From Hydractinia symbiolongicarpus (Eukaryota; Cnidaria; Hydrozoa; Anthoathecata; Hydractiniidae): DNA of 64,000 bases. The notes beneath the pieces were generated by a model. It had not been told where the DNA came from. It worked only from the letters and a program-made list of their open reading frames with translations, and did not search any database. Of the stretch, positions 32,880-45,415 are shown in pieces. Position 1 is the stretch's first letter. The number at the start of each line of letters is the position of its first letter. The stretch spans positions 23,999,001 to 24,063,000 of the forward strand of contig NC_079882.1 of the NCBI RefSeq assembly GCF_029227915.1. The letters are read 5' to 3'. A program made the position numbers and the translations under genes.

Positions 32880-33789
32880 TCTAAAAAAAACCGGCGATAA
32901 ACCACAACTTAATGTTAAAAAAATTCACTTTTGGAGGAGTTTTGAGGAAGCCTTCCAAAACGGAGAATTTATGGATTTTTTAGGAGGCGTGCCTGTAAAA
33001 ATATATTTTCCTTCTTACAGTTTTTAGGATTAGTGTTCATCTCATTCATACATATTTTGGCGCGGAATTAAGTTGGCTATGGAGAAAAAATAAATTTGGC
33101 GTGCATTTAATTCAGCGGAAATGAAAATTTTGGAATTACTACTTAAAAACTAGAAAATAAAGCGCAAATAATTAAAACAGAAGAGACTGGAGAGAGGATG
33201 TAAATAAAAACTACAATGGATATGACTCACAATGTAATAACAAAAAAATGACAATAAATTAATCTGTAAAATACGTACGTGGAATTTAAAAGAACTACCA
33301 ACAAAAGTTAGCGCCCTATGATTTCTACCAAGTCAATTAAAAACAAAGAAACGCTTTACAAAGTTTTTTCTTAAGAAATGTTATAACACGTTCACACACC
33401 TCAAATTGATTTAGGTGCGTGATAGCACGTGCAAGAAAACAGAATTTGGGAGGAATGGTTCACATACTTGAATTATCCAACGGGTAGTTTTTTATATGCA
33501 CAAAATGTTTTTCTAAAGAAAGGCTTGCTTTAATGGTAGCTTCTAGATGTTATAAAACCGGTAAAAAATACCAGAAAATATTTACTAGATTGTGTTATTG
33601 TTAGTAAAAGTATAAATTTCTATATACAGTAGCAAAATAATATGCTCATGGAACATGTATATATTGTTTCAGTTAAAGATAACCTCTTCAACTTGATTTA
33701 CGCGTCTTTCTGCGAATATACTGTCTTCTAATTCACCACGAACGAGATATGAAAAGATACTAAAAGGCTTGAAAATTATTTCCAAGCAT
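32880..33789. other. 3' flank of the kinase gene
   Basis: No coding sequence seen; likely includes the 3' UTR of the minus-strand CDK gene. The GGTGCGTGATAGCACGTGC motif near 33412 resembles part of the MITE at 37688-38462. Confidence 0.4.
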
Positions 33790-34481
33790 CTACAGGTCTT
33801 CTGGTACTTTTGGTAAAGTTGATGGATCAAAATCAAAAAAGTAAGGATGCTTCATGGCTTTTCTGGCTGATATACGTTGGGCAGGATTATAGATTAAAAA
33901 TTTCTAGAAATAAAAGGAAATTATTTTTTAAAAGAATAATCTGTTCATATGTATTTGCAAACTTAAATTTCAGCAGCCTTTAAATGTGACTTGACTGATG
34001 TTTACCTGTAGCAAGTCAATTCCTGCAGGATCCAAAGATGGCAAAAGCTTTTGTAGATTTTGTTGTTTCCATTTAGGAAACACCGATTTATATTCCGGAA
34101 GATCTTCTACACCATCCCATATTTCGTTGGTAGGCGTGCCCATTATTCTAAACGACAACAAAAGAATGATCATTCTGTCTTTAAAAAATTGCACAACTGG
34201 AAGAAAAGACAGATATGCAACTTACTGGAAAATTTTGAAGATTTCATCAATTTCTGAATCTCCTTGAAATATTGGTTTCCTGTTTACCATTTCTGCGAAA
34301 ATGCATCCAATACTCCAAGTGTCAATGCCACAAGAGTATCTTTTACCTCCCAGCAATACTTCAGGACACCTGTACCACAATGTCACAACCTGTGAACAGA
34401 TAGTGTAAATGGAGAAATATATATGCCGAACCAAAACATTTAACATTAAGTATTCCAGCTAATGAATAAAAAAAACTACAG

Positions 34482-34525
<44 letters not shown>

Positions 34526-37393
34526 ACCTCATGTGTATAGGCTCTAACAGGGATTCCAAAAGCTCGACCAAGACCAAAATCGGCAAGCTTTATTAATCCT
34601 TTCGAATCAATTAACAAATTTTGTGGTTTCAAATCTCTGTGGATTATACGATGCTCATGACAAAACTCTATGCCACTGCAGATTTGATAAGTGTAACTCT
34701 AAATGTAAATGTATGTTATGCTTTCTGCAGATGTACCCTTGAGTGCCAAATAAACAGGGGGTTGGAAAAATACCAGAATTTAAATAAGCGGGGGTGGATA
34801 AACTAAAAATGCATTCCTTTCTTGTAACTTTAACCTTCAGCATGCGAATATATTAAATATATAACACAGTTACAGGTAAAATGTAAATAGAAAACAGAAA
34901 ACCATGGTCCCAATAAGGAATGGGGGGCGGGGCGGTTATTTGGCACTAGAGAGTATGTTTTTATGATCAAAAATGTGCCACAAAAGTAGGTCTTAACTCA
35001 AATGTCCCAGGGAATCACCTCAGACCAAAATTTGGCTAATTTCCCAAAGCTGGATTTCTAAACTGACAGGTTAATGACATTATCAAAAAACTTAGCACTA
35101 TAACCCTACACATTTTTTGTGTATAGACAGTTCATTGCTGACAACATGCAAATTAAAATGACAGATCAGTTCCATTGTCTAAGTGGATCTTTCCATGGGT
35201 CTGCAAACTTAACCACCATAACAAATTGCTCATTTCACGTTAATTTTTTTATTAGTAGAATACCTTGTATAATGTGCATAAAATGCAATTTTGGCACCTA
35301 CCTTAACTAAAGCTTTGTCAATAGGTCCACCAACTGTATCAATATATTTTTTGAGATCCATTAACAAAAATTCGAACACCAAATATAATTTTCCAGATTG
35401 GTGAATAACGTCAAGCAGTCTAAAAAATAATAATCTTAAATCATGAATAATACAGTTATTTTTTGATTTCTGTCGGGGAAGGCGGAATCTTTAATATTGC
35501 CTGGGAAGATAGAGAGAGAGATGATAGATACAGACAGCCCAGAGCTTGGAAGCCTAAAACTTATCCAGGCTAAAGCTTAAATCCTCGTTTTGACAGATTT
35601 TTTTCTGAGAACGAGGCTAAATTGAGTTTTAAGCCAATAAGAATCCTAACAGTGCAACAAATTGTTTATTATCCAGTGAACATTACTTTTTTATAATCGA
35701 AAGTTAAAGCTCGTGCAGTGTAGCATAATGAAGATTGTCTTATAATGCGCCATCTTTGATGTTATATAATTACGTCATTTCCTTCTGTACTATAATTTTG
35801 TAAGCACATAGACTAAAGCTATATTCAGCAAAACTAATTAATTATCAATGAATTTTAATTTAAAGAGGAATTGTTGAGGCTGGATATTTTTGGTGAAAAA
35901 TAATGTATTATAGCTATAAAATCGTGACATGTATGTCACGATTTTATATCTTTTTTCAGATTATTGCTAATGGCGGAAATCTTTAAGCCACAGGCTTCTT
36001 GTTCTATTTCAAAGGGATTCTCGTGAATCCACAACTCATTCTGTGAGTATATATACACTCGTCATTGCTCTTCATTGTTGTATTGTTAAACAATGGAATC
36101 TTTGTATCATATCACATTGAGAGTCCTCAATACAAGCGTAAGACAATAATAGAAGCCTTAGAAGATCAAGAAAGCATGTGCAGTTACTCAGAATTTGTTA
36201 AACCCTATTCAATAAGAAGTAACTTTTAATAGGGTTGTCCAAATAGAATCAAACTTAGCACAGTTGTATGTTGTCATAAAAGGAACAAAAATGGAAGCAA
36301 AATTTTGTTTGCTTATGCCTAACACATTGGAAATTTAAAATTATCCAAAATATATAATATTATAATACCTGTATACGTTTGTATGTCACGCAAAATGTTA
36401 ACCGCAGTAGTTACACACACAAAATGCATTAAACAAAAGACGAAGGATGTATCCAAGGGCACCAACTTGCCTGTAAAACCTAATTGCTTGAGTTTTATAG
36501 AGAATCTAAGGCTTTTAGAGGTATTATGGGACCTTAAAATTTGACATGTATGTGCCTAATAGATAAAAATATGAAAACTAAGTATTATAATAGCAAAAGT
36601 CATTAAAAAAATCTGCAGGAGGAAATACATTAGAGATAAAAGTCTTAAAAGAAAGCAGACTTCCAATACAGGTCACTTGGTCTGGAAGATTAATATTACA
36701 CACTCTTTCCACTCTAAACAGGAAGGCCTTTTTGCCAAATTCTGAGTTGACCAAGGGAAGTGTGAACCTGTTTTTAGAAGCTCCTATTGTTTGGTGATTG
36801 TGACAGTTTTTTTCCAAAAAAAAGAGCAATGTGATTGATGGCTCTGAAAACTAACATGGTATGGCTTTTGGTGAGTAAATTTTTTAATAAAGATTCCCTC
36901 TCGTTCCCAACTTCCCCTACCTGAGCCTGAATATGATAAGGCATTATGATTAAAAAAACAATGCATGTGTGGGAAAAAGCACATTTTGCGTTTTTTCCAG
37001 ATAAATAACCCTGGAAAGATTAAAATCATTGAAGTGGGTTTCTATTAATCAAGCAAAAATAAACTTACTCTACAATGAAAGGGTGATGCCTGAGTTCTTT
37101 CAGTATGGATATTTCTCTTACTGCCGTTGATGGACAACCTTCATCATCACACTCCAGTCTTATCTTCTTCAAAGCAACAAATTCATTTGTAGTGCGATCT
37201 CTAGCTTTATAAACAACACCATAAGTCCCTATAATACAAAAAAAAAAATTACAGCAGCAGTTTTCACCTGCGTAGTTTAACATCCTAAGATATGCAACTG
37301 AAAACATGCATATTAGCTAAATGAAACATATTTAATACCTTCTCCTATTTTTTCAATTTTTTGGTAAGCCTCAAGTCTTTGCTCACTTGCCAT
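33790..37393 (-). CDS. CDK: cyclin-dependent kinase, CDK1/CDK2 type
   Basis: Cyclin-activated Ser/Thr kinase driving cell-cycle transitions (by family). Seven coding exons: 37393-37339, 37228-37069, 35419-35302, 34698-34528, 34389-34226, 34147-34006, 33903-33790. All are GT-AG with consistent phase, giving 307 residues. Motifs in order: [11 protein letters not shown] (glycine loop with the inhibitory Thr-Tyr pair), VALKKIRLE (ATP lysine), PSTAVRE (cyclin helix; usually PSTAIRE), [25 protein letters not shown] (catalytic loop), DFGLGRAFG (usually DFGLARAFG), YTHEVVTLWYR (activating Thr), CPEVLLG (usually A/SPE), [12 protein letters not shown] and FPKWK. All catalytic residues are intact. Substrate-region sequence resembles CDK2 at GCIFAEM, but CDK1 versus CDK2/3 cannot be settled by eye. 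Intron 3 (34699-35301) and intron 2 (35420-37068) hold repeats. It is divergent from OSTC. Confidence 0.95.
34485..34523. repeat. 39-base A run next to a splice donor
   Basis: A pure A run on the plus strand. On the minus-strand kinase transcript it reads as T39 beginning only a few bases after the GAG|GTAATT donor of the exon 34698-34528. It probably varies in length between individuals. Confidence 0.9.
35461..35990 (+). mobile_element. MITE, copy 1, in kinase intron 2
   Basis: It matches an inverted copy at about 47705-48500. Shared blocks are AGCTTAAATCCTCGTTTTGAC, GACTAAAGCTATATTCAGC, GAGGAATTGTTGAGGCTG and the terminal GATTATTGCTAATGGCGG. The outer ends are inverted relatives of ATTTCCGCCA. 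No coding sequence. It carries a palindrome at 35916-35947 (ATAAAATCGTGACAT, 2-base spacer, then its complement). Confidence 0.65.
36355..36425 (+). repeat. Helitron-like 5' fragment
   Basis: ATTATAATACCTGTATACG and GTCACGCAAAATGTTAAC match the 5' half of the element ending at 32878. The 3' hairpin end is not visible here, so it is truncated or diverged. Confidence 0.45.
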
Positions 37394-37687
37394 CTTTGTT
37401 ATAAATGCAATATTACACGTAGAATAATAAAAATAGTTATGATCTTCTGTAAATGAAAAATAATAAATTTGATATTATTAGTGTATGATAGCACAATTTT
37501 TATGAAAACAATAGTATTTACTTTGCACATTGCTGGACATTAAAAATGGAAAATAAAGTGAAGTCCTATCCATCTTCATATCACTGATAGTCTGGACCAA
37601 TGTGACAAGGAAAATAAAAATTGTGAATTACAGGTCTATAAAAGATATAAAGTAACAGCCAACAGGTTGCCTCGCCATTTTAAACAT

Positions 37688-38462
37688 CAGTCTTTTTCAG
37701 GAGAGGCGTGCGATCGCACGCGCACGTCTTGGCACACGCCTAAATCGTTTCAGGCGTGTGATTAATCGCACACCTGAAAAATAAATATTGAGTTTTCAAA
37801 ATAAATCTTTAAAATCCATTTTGTAGCGTGCGATGGCAGCCCTTGAAATTTTTAGAGAGTCGTCAAACAAAACGTCCAATAGATTTCCGTCTTGGTCCAA
37901 CACTTCCTGATCCTTTTAATCCACAAGCAAGCCTATTCATAGCCAACCTGACCATCCTAGCTATTCACTGACTTCTGACTTAGTTAAAAGAACTACGTAG
38001 ACATAAATCTCTTTCGCCTGGCCCCTTCGTCGTTGGTAACCAGGTCTTACACAAGATATCCATCCATGCGGTTCTTAACTAATGCGGAGGTGAACGCCGA
38101 CGGAGTTCGGATGAAGCAAGTCTGCAAAACTGCACTTACAGGCGGAATAGACATTTTATCATGGATTTAATTGTAGATAATTTCTTCATTTGAAAAAATA
38201 ATTGAAAACCAGGCAGGTTCGAATTTAAAGGATTTTTTCTTTATGTCTGTAAAAACGAAACCCACAGGCAGTATAAATTTTTTTCTGTAAAAATTTTGTT
38301 AAAGTATAGCTGAACTTTCTGAATGAATTTTGAAGTTTTATTTAAGCCACGTTGATAAAGATTTTTTTTAATTTGAAAACAAAGCGTTTTACATCGCGCG
38401 CGTTACTTGATTTACAAGTGCGAATCATAGCACACCTACTCAAATATTCCTGAAAAAGACTG
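37688..38462. mobile_element. MITE with CAGTCTTTTTCAGGA inverted ends and 6-bp target duplication
   Basis: The 15-base ends CAGTCTTTTTCAGGA (37688-37702) and its complement (38448-38462) are perfect. The element is flanked on both sides by AAACAT, a 6-base target-site duplication. The interior has GCGTGCGATCGCACGCGCAC next to the left end, and no coding frame. CAG-starting ends suggest the hAT group, though 8 bp is its usual duplication, so the superfamily is uncertain. A related segment lies near 61720-61765. It lies between the divergent CDK and OSTC starts. Confidence 0.8.
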
Positions 38463-38514
38463 AAACATTGTATTTTATAAAGATGGATCCAAATAAAAAG
38501 GGGGCATAGATTTA

Positions 38515-38665
38515 AACACATCTATAGACCTTTTTGAATGTTTCCTTTTTCTGTGGTAAGTCCTTTTGGCTTTACCAAATGCGTGACAGGCAAAAAGATG
38601 TGGGTGCTAGGTGAAGTGAGGTCCTTTTAGTCTGTTTCTTCTCACAAAGGTATCATTTTGACTTT
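38515..38665 (+). repeat. dispersed repeat, three local copies
   Basis: This copy (TGACAGGCAAAAAGATG; GTCTGTTTCTTCTCACAAAG) is inverted relative to 40597-40740. A shorter relative lies at about 39125-39230 (GCATCTTTTTGCAGGCCACG), in the same orientation as the 40.6-kb copy. Together they bracket the first exon of OSTC. No terminal structure or coding sequence was defined. Confidence 0.6.
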
Positions 38666-39680
38666 ATATAAAAATATTCGGCAATTCGGCTCAGCTTTGT
38701 TCCCGTAGTGATGATTACATTTTGCGTAATTGACGAATCACATTTGTGCTACATCCGCCATTTTTGAAATTTCGCAGGGTGAAAACAAACCTAGTTCGTA
38801 CGGGGAACAATGCTAAAAAATGTGGAAATGGAAGAATAATTAGCTAACGTAAGGTAACCACAATGAAAATCTGTCTGGAAATGATGCTTAGCTATCTATT
38901 TTGCCCCAAAAAATTACCTGTGCTCAAACTTCCTAACATTGTTCTTAAAACTCCAAAATGTGTCTAGCTCTGCACTTTCTTCACCTAAAATACGGAAACT
39001 TTTCACGTCCAAAAAATTTTTTATGACGTCAAACCGAATCGGCAAATATGTTATGTCAATCAAAGTTATTGATCTACACTAGATAATAGTCTAAAACCTC
39101 AAAAATGTATCTGTAGAAATAAATGGGCTGAAAAAGACCTTTCTTCGGCAAGCTTCTGCATCTTTTTGCAGGCCACGCAGTTGTTAGAGCCAGAAAGGCT
39201 TACAAAGGAAAATGTAGCATTATTTGAAATCTAGTACCTGATTTTGTAAGTTCCACAGTAATTAGAGAAAACTGTGGTCTCAAAAATATGGAATCACAAG
39301 ATTGTTTATACGTAAGAATAAAAAGAAAGAAATTTTGACAGCAAAAGATAAATATATAGCGGATTTTGGGGAAAAGACAGAGCTGAAAGTTATTTCCGCA
39401 CAAGCGAAACAATCCCATCCACTTCTTTCCAAAGAGTATCGTGCACTGTTTTTCGAATAGCCGCTTTTTTGAACGTAGACCAATAGAATCCAAGTACTTT
39501 GCTCATTAACCAACCCAAATAAAGAAGAGCCTGCCATTTTTAAATGGCCTCAAAAAGCAAAAATTTTGGTAATATACTAACTCTCTGTGGCTCTATAGCA
39601 AAAGTCGTAGTACCGTAGCGGCAAGAAAATAAAAACAAAACACGTCGCCATCCGCCATTTACGTCTGATCAATCGAAGGG

Positions 39681-42600
39681 ATGGAGGCACTATATAGTAT
39701 ACCATTTCAGTTTCTAGAACTGCCTAATCTTAAACTGAAGAAACCGTCATGGATAAAGGCTCCTTCGGCAATGGTTGTCTTCTCATTAGTACTTCTATCA
39801 TATTTTCTGGTGACTGGGGGTAGGTAGCTTAACTAGATAATACCTTTGCTTATAAATTTTATGCAGAAAACAGAGTGTCTTCAGAGACATCGTGTCGTAA
39901 TCTGAGTCTTCAGATTTGTAGACATGACCTACAATATAGATATATTATTTCATTGTTACAAGCATGCATTATCAGGCTATAGACCTTTTTGAATGTGTAC
40001 ATTTTCACGAGGGTGAAGCTGCATACGCCTTAAAAAGTGTGTGCATTTTCGGGCGAGTTCGGCGTTTTTAAAAAACTTCAAGTATTCACCCGAAAAAATC
40101 CGCATAGGCCCGAACAATGCCTGAAAAAAAAACAGACACTAATATAATTAAAAAAAACTATAGCTAAAAATTAAAATAAACTTACTATGTGGTGGTAGTT
40201 CTTAAAAGAACTGTTTTTGATGGTTTTTGATAAAGTTTATTTTATAAATAACTTCTATATAAACTTTATTAACTCCTTTCTCTTCAAGCAACTTCTTCCG
40301 AACTATTGTCCACATGGTTTGTTACAAGGAATTGCATTTGGGGAATGTTCCGGGCTAGTTCGGGAAAGTGCGGGTGGTTTCGGGGGACAACCGCCAATTT
40401 TATTTGAAAAGTCACCCAAATTCGCCCGTACATTTTCTTGCTTTCTGATGACTAGCAAAAATATTTCAAAAATTAAAATATTTTTTAGAAAACATTCTCA
40501 AATCATTGGGCCCTCAGAAAAAGTATAACATGACCATAATTATAATCCAATAACTGAGATAACAATAGATATAAAAAATGACCACTGGTTCATGCAAAAT
40601 GATACCTTTGTGAGAAGAAACAGACTAAAAGGATCCCACTTCACCCCTGCCTGCATCTTTTTGCCTGCCACTCAATTTTTATAGCCAGAAGGGCTTACCA
40701 CAGAAAACATGCATTAAAAAGGGCTATGGGCCTGTATTTACACTGTAAAGCTAAGTTTTAAAATGCCATCTAAAAAGTTACACTGTATAGGATATACTAG
40801 CCAGTGAGCCAATGACCACTGTAATCACATAAAAGTTAACCAAAGAGAGCCCTGACTAGTTTTTTGGTCTTGTTCATTGTTTTGTTGTTATTTTGACAGC
40901 TCTCTGAGAATTATTCGTTGTAGGCTGGGTTGACTATGTTGACTTTTGTCTGTGTTGGATATAGGATTGATCATTGGCTTGCTGCCTCTTATACAAAATT
41001 TAAAATTTAGATTTGTATAAGTATAACTGTGAAAGTATTCTAGTTCCCCCTTACGTAATTATCTAAACAAAAAGCTCTAACTACGATCTGGCTACCAGCT
41101 GCTACATAACTCTGGTTTTGAATGTAGGTCAACCTTTAAAACAACTTATCAGAAATTCATTGGTCATTTGTGCAGGGTTAAACAAAAAAAGAATCACCCA
41201 AAGCGTCCTGGTGATTTACATCCCAGTTGTCCAAATTTTGTTGAACAAAAGCTAATTTGGTTGAGATTCATTTTGTTGATTTGTGATGACATACAGTGTG
41301 CATAGCTCAACAGGATTTGAAGACGATGGGTGAAGATTCTGTCACTTCTTTGTCTTCTCAGAGTGATTTAATTTTTTTGCGAGGTTCAAGCAATAAAAAA
41401 GACAAGGTAAATTCTAGTAGAAAAAGATCCTCATAGAAAAAATAAATCCCAAGATTAGGATCTTTATTAGTACTTATTGGTTATAATTTTTTTGTTATTT
41501 TTTTTCCGAACTTATCAACCCAGGGGGACATAGCAGCCTAAGCCGCATGCCCCATAAAGCGTGCAGACTTTAAAGCCCCTTTTACCAGTCAGCATTTTAA
41601 ATAAATTTTAGCATATTTCACAATTATTAAATTTAACTACTAGTGATTATTTAATGTAGTCGAGGCTCAAAAAATTTTCAATTGAATTTTGGTGTAGGTA
41701 AACCAAAAAATCCCAGGCAAAAGTGCCTGCAGGTCATAAATCCGAAGCTAGGTGATAAAACTTATATAATTTGATGACGTTATGGGTTAAAAAATGATGT
41801 CACATGCCTAAAATATTCAATATTCCCAATTTTTGAATTAATTTGGTTTTGTCGAATATTACTGATGATATGCGTTTAATTTTTGGTAAACTTATTCACT
41901 GAATAGTGAAAAATGGATTTTAAATATATAAAAAAAAAGAATTTTGATGATGTTAAAAAAGATCCATTTTTTACTGGTACGTCACTAATAATGTATTCGG
42001 TCACTGTTTTAAAACTTACAATTTTTTTTAGGTATTATCTATGATGTAATTGTGGAACCACCTAGTATTGGCTCGACTACAGATGAACATGGAAACAGCA
42101 AACCAGTATACTTTTTTTTTCTTTTAGCTTACTTTTTCATCATCTTCAATTTACTACCTAAACAAGGCAATACAGCTAATATGCATACCTAGAGTCATTC
42201 TAACCTAAACACGTTTGGCATTATTAGAATTGAGATTTTATGAAATAAAATCAATCTTCTTCCTTTCCTAAAAAGACACAGGAGCTATTGGTTGAGAATA
42301 AAAAAAAAGGAATAAAAAGAAAAAATAGTATGCCAAGCTACATTAGACCAGACATATAAGTATTTATGTCAGGTCAAACACTATTAACACTGAACTTATT
42401 GCAGTATAGGTGAAGATTTGTCTCCCATAGGTTGCATTTATGCCTTACCGTGTAAATGGACAGTACATCATGGAAGGGCTTGCTGCAAGTTTTCTGTTTA
42501 CTGTTGGTGGATTGGGTTACATCATCATAGACAAAGCTAACGGCCCAGGATTACCGAAATTAAACAGATTCTTGTTGTTGTTCTTTGGATTTCTCTGTGT

Positions 42601-42748
42601 CATTGTGCCCTTCTTCATGTGTAGACTGTTTATGAGAATGAAATTACCGTAAGTATTCAAGTTTCTACATTTTTGTTGTTGGATTAAGTACTATGTGGTA
42701 ATATTTTGCTTGCTTTGTTTTTTTAGGGGCTACTTAACTACCTATTAA
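39681..42748 (+). CDS. OSTC: oligosaccharyltransferase complex subunit OSTC (DC2)
   Basis: Small membrane subunit that links the oligosaccharyltransferase to the Sec61 translocon for co-translational N-glycosylation in the ER (established for OSTC). Four exons, GT-AG with consistent phase: 39681-39819, 42032-42105, 42431-42648, 42727-42748. They give 150 residues; human is 149. Landmarks: [20 protein letters not shown], a first membrane segment [48 protein letters not shown], and a last hydrophobic segment ending in [15 protein letters not shown]. Membrane topology is the usual three-segment pattern. The 2.2-kb first intron contains the 40.6-kb repeat copy. The start is 2.3 kb from the divergent CDK start. 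Confidence 0.97.
40597..40740 (-). repeat. dispersed repeat copy in OSTC intron 1
   Basis: Inverted copy of 38515-38665: ACCTTTGTGAGAAGAAACAG and CCTGCATCTTTTTGCCTGCC are the reverse complement of that copy. Confidence 0.6.
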
Positions 42749-43741
42749 GGACCAGAACAAAACAACTGCTTTTTATGAAACGCTCAAGCTTTGTAATTTA
42801 AATTTTTTACTAAGTATAACAATATACGAATTTCCTCTTGAAAATTCTTTCACGTAAAACTGTGTGCATGGCTTGGGTGATTACTTTTCCGCCACGGATA
42901 TTCCAGGCGGCAAACACCTCTAATTAACGGATAGGAAGGGATTGCACTGGCAAAAACCACGTTAATTTCAACGTAGAAGACACCCTAAATAACGAACATT
43001 GCTTAGCTGATTGTCTTCCGTCGTATAAAACAACTGTCCTGACAGATAGTATCGTTAATTAGCAGGCAGTGGAGAAAATGGTGTCTTCCTGGTGTCCATA
43101 AACAGTATTTTGCGTGTTTTTTAGCCAACGCCCCTTAAATCGAGCTAAATTGACATGACTCACTTAGTTCGTTGGCTAATGCTTGCGAAAACGCATTTCC
43201 TGTCGATCTGAAGAGACTTCAAATGGCGGTCATGTCTAACTTGTGATATATATTTACATAGACTTCAGACCGTTTCTTGGCCGCAGCTTATAGCGTTTAG
43301 ACCAGTATTTTGGCAGCCTTGGTAATTAGAGCAGCCAACTTTCAACGCAGTGGGACAACCAGTAAAATTTTTTAAAAAACCCTTTATGAAAAAACGCTTC
43401 AGACATATGATCTTAAAAAATTAACTAAAGTCTCGTATTTATCCTTAACAACGTCATTCTGAGTTGTTGCATTGTTCATTTGTGGCAGAGTGATAAACAT
43501 ATCCATCCTATGTAGAAAACTTTGCAATATGAGATATCGTTAAAGTTTTTCTCGCGAAAAATCTTTAATTTGTGGATTCGCAAAAGTATATCTAAAAAAT
43601 TCAAGAGTTTTCAGACAACCCAAAGGTTTTTCCGATTGGAGTCAACGATCCTTTTTTAATGGGTGCTGGAGTCAAATTTAGATTAAAGTACATTCCAAGT
43701 TCAAGGCAACTTCGAATTAAATAGAGTGGATTAAAGCAACA
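42749..43741. other. no gene seen
   Basis: Downstream of OSTC. No coding sequence or clear repeat recognised. A CTCGCGAAAAATC motif near 43549 again resembles the CGCGAAA MITE family. Confidence 0.4.
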
Positions 43742-45415
43742 TTAAAAAGTAGTAAAATTGAAAAACACGATTCCAGTTTTATTCTCCTTCTGTGAAGCGT
43801 ATCTCCAAGATGCCCATCGCTCTCCATCTTCTTTATTCGGTAAAATACACGTACCATTTGATTGCCACCATTGCGATGAATCTGGATACCACATTGAAAA
43901 CTCCGGAGCCAGTTGTAACATTGAACACAAGCTACAAATAAATTTAGTGTTTATAAACTCTCCAGTTCCTTTCCACCGAAAATATTTGTTGTATAAATGG
44001 TCGCTGTTATCAAGTATGTGCATGTATTCTGCTAACTCCCGCGGACTTGGAAGTGGTCAACATGTATGAAGCTGTTCGGTGGAGCAAGCTTTTTGTAGTC
44101 GTCAGGATGACCATTCATAACAATTGGCAAAACATCGTTACTATAAAATAAGGAAGGAACATTTAAATTTTCATGTGAAGTCACGACGACTACTTTAGCT
44201 TTCAGCTAATTCTAAAGCCATTAGAAACAAAATCGCTTATAAATAAAGTTGATTGCTTATGCCAAAAATTATAAATAAAAAAAAAAACGGATTGAAATGC
44301 GCCCAGGATTATTTGAAATTTAGGTTGTGCTCGTGTTAAAAATCTTCCCAACTATGTTATTTGTTATATATATATATATATAAATGAAACAACTGGTAAG
44401 CAACATCACAACTTGGATCGAGTATATTAAAAAAGGCGAAAACAGGGAATAATACAACTAAAACAATAGTTTTCGGGACATATCTGGTCTAAGAGTTATG
44501 TAAATTTCATGCAAAGAGGTTGATGCTTCACTAACGAGAGACTCTTGCTTTTTGGACATTGAAGACATCAAATAAGCGGTAGCGACTCTGACATCCGGTA
44601 ACAAACCCTAAGGATGCTTTGTATGAGGACAGGCAGAAATTTAAACTGGACCACGGTATACTTCTTAGGAATGTTTACATGATTTTTTTTTTTTTACTTA
44701 CGCAGAATTGGAAATAACTTTGAGTGACATTTCACTTCGATCAAATTGTCCGGAGTGAAATTTCAACAAAGGTATGAGATAAAACAGTGCACTTGTCTAA
44801 AAGTGACGAAGTTTAACTCGAAACATCATGTGGACAGTCGCTTTTTTCAATGCTGTTAATTTCATTTCCGTTTAACGTCCTCCTCTCACGTTGTATAGCA
44901 GTTATATCTCACACAATTATTTCTCACCGACAATCGAGATCTTTGTTGTTTCTATAATTTGTATGCCTTTACTTCACTTTTATTGGAAGATTCTTCAAAT
45001 CCTACAGTTCTTGGATAATATGCCTGCTTTGTCAAATATTTTTTACCCTCACCCTACGAGAGGGATTGTACGAGTTAAATATAATATATAAATTACAAAC
45101 TTTTTTTTATAAGTAATCCAGCACATTATCTTCCTAATAGCGGGAAATTTGATTGTTTGGTTTGTACTTGAGCTCCGATTGCACATCATTCGGTGATATC
45201 TCGTTGGTATGAGTATTGTTACTATCTATCCCATATTGATATTTCTGTTCTTCACTTTTCGTTAAATTGTGTGTTTTATTGATTATAACAGCCGACATAT
45301 TGCATGTTCCTGAATTTTGTAACACAACAATTTCATGTTTTAAAAACGTCCTCAAAAAGCAAATAAAAATGATGAAACAAATAAAAGTAAAAAGCTTTTT
45401 CTGTTTAACTCTCAT
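43742..45415 (-). pseudogene. fucosyltransferase (GT10) pseudogene, core deleted
   Basis: Partial duplicate of the gene at 48897-50848, on the same strand. The 5' piece (45415 to about 45135) encodes the cytoplasmic start MRVKQKKLF, the membrane segment TFICFIIFICFLRTFL and a short stem similar to the intact copy, then a stop. The 3' exon (44140-43742) keeps its acceptor TTTTATAG and reads ILDNSDHLYNKYFRWKGTGE to the end. It has lost one base near 44049, relative to CTTCGGAAG in the intact copy, which breaks the frame. Nearly all of the long catalytic exon between them is absent from 44141-45134. It cannot encode an active enzyme. Confidence 0.85.

Noticed and set aside
36578-37029. minus-strand frames between kinase exons
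   Set aside because: They lie within kinase intron 2, have no splice borders fitting the gene and no recognised product.
43758-44069. 103-codon plus-strand frame
   Set aside because: Antisense shadow of the fucosyltransferase pseudogene's last exon.
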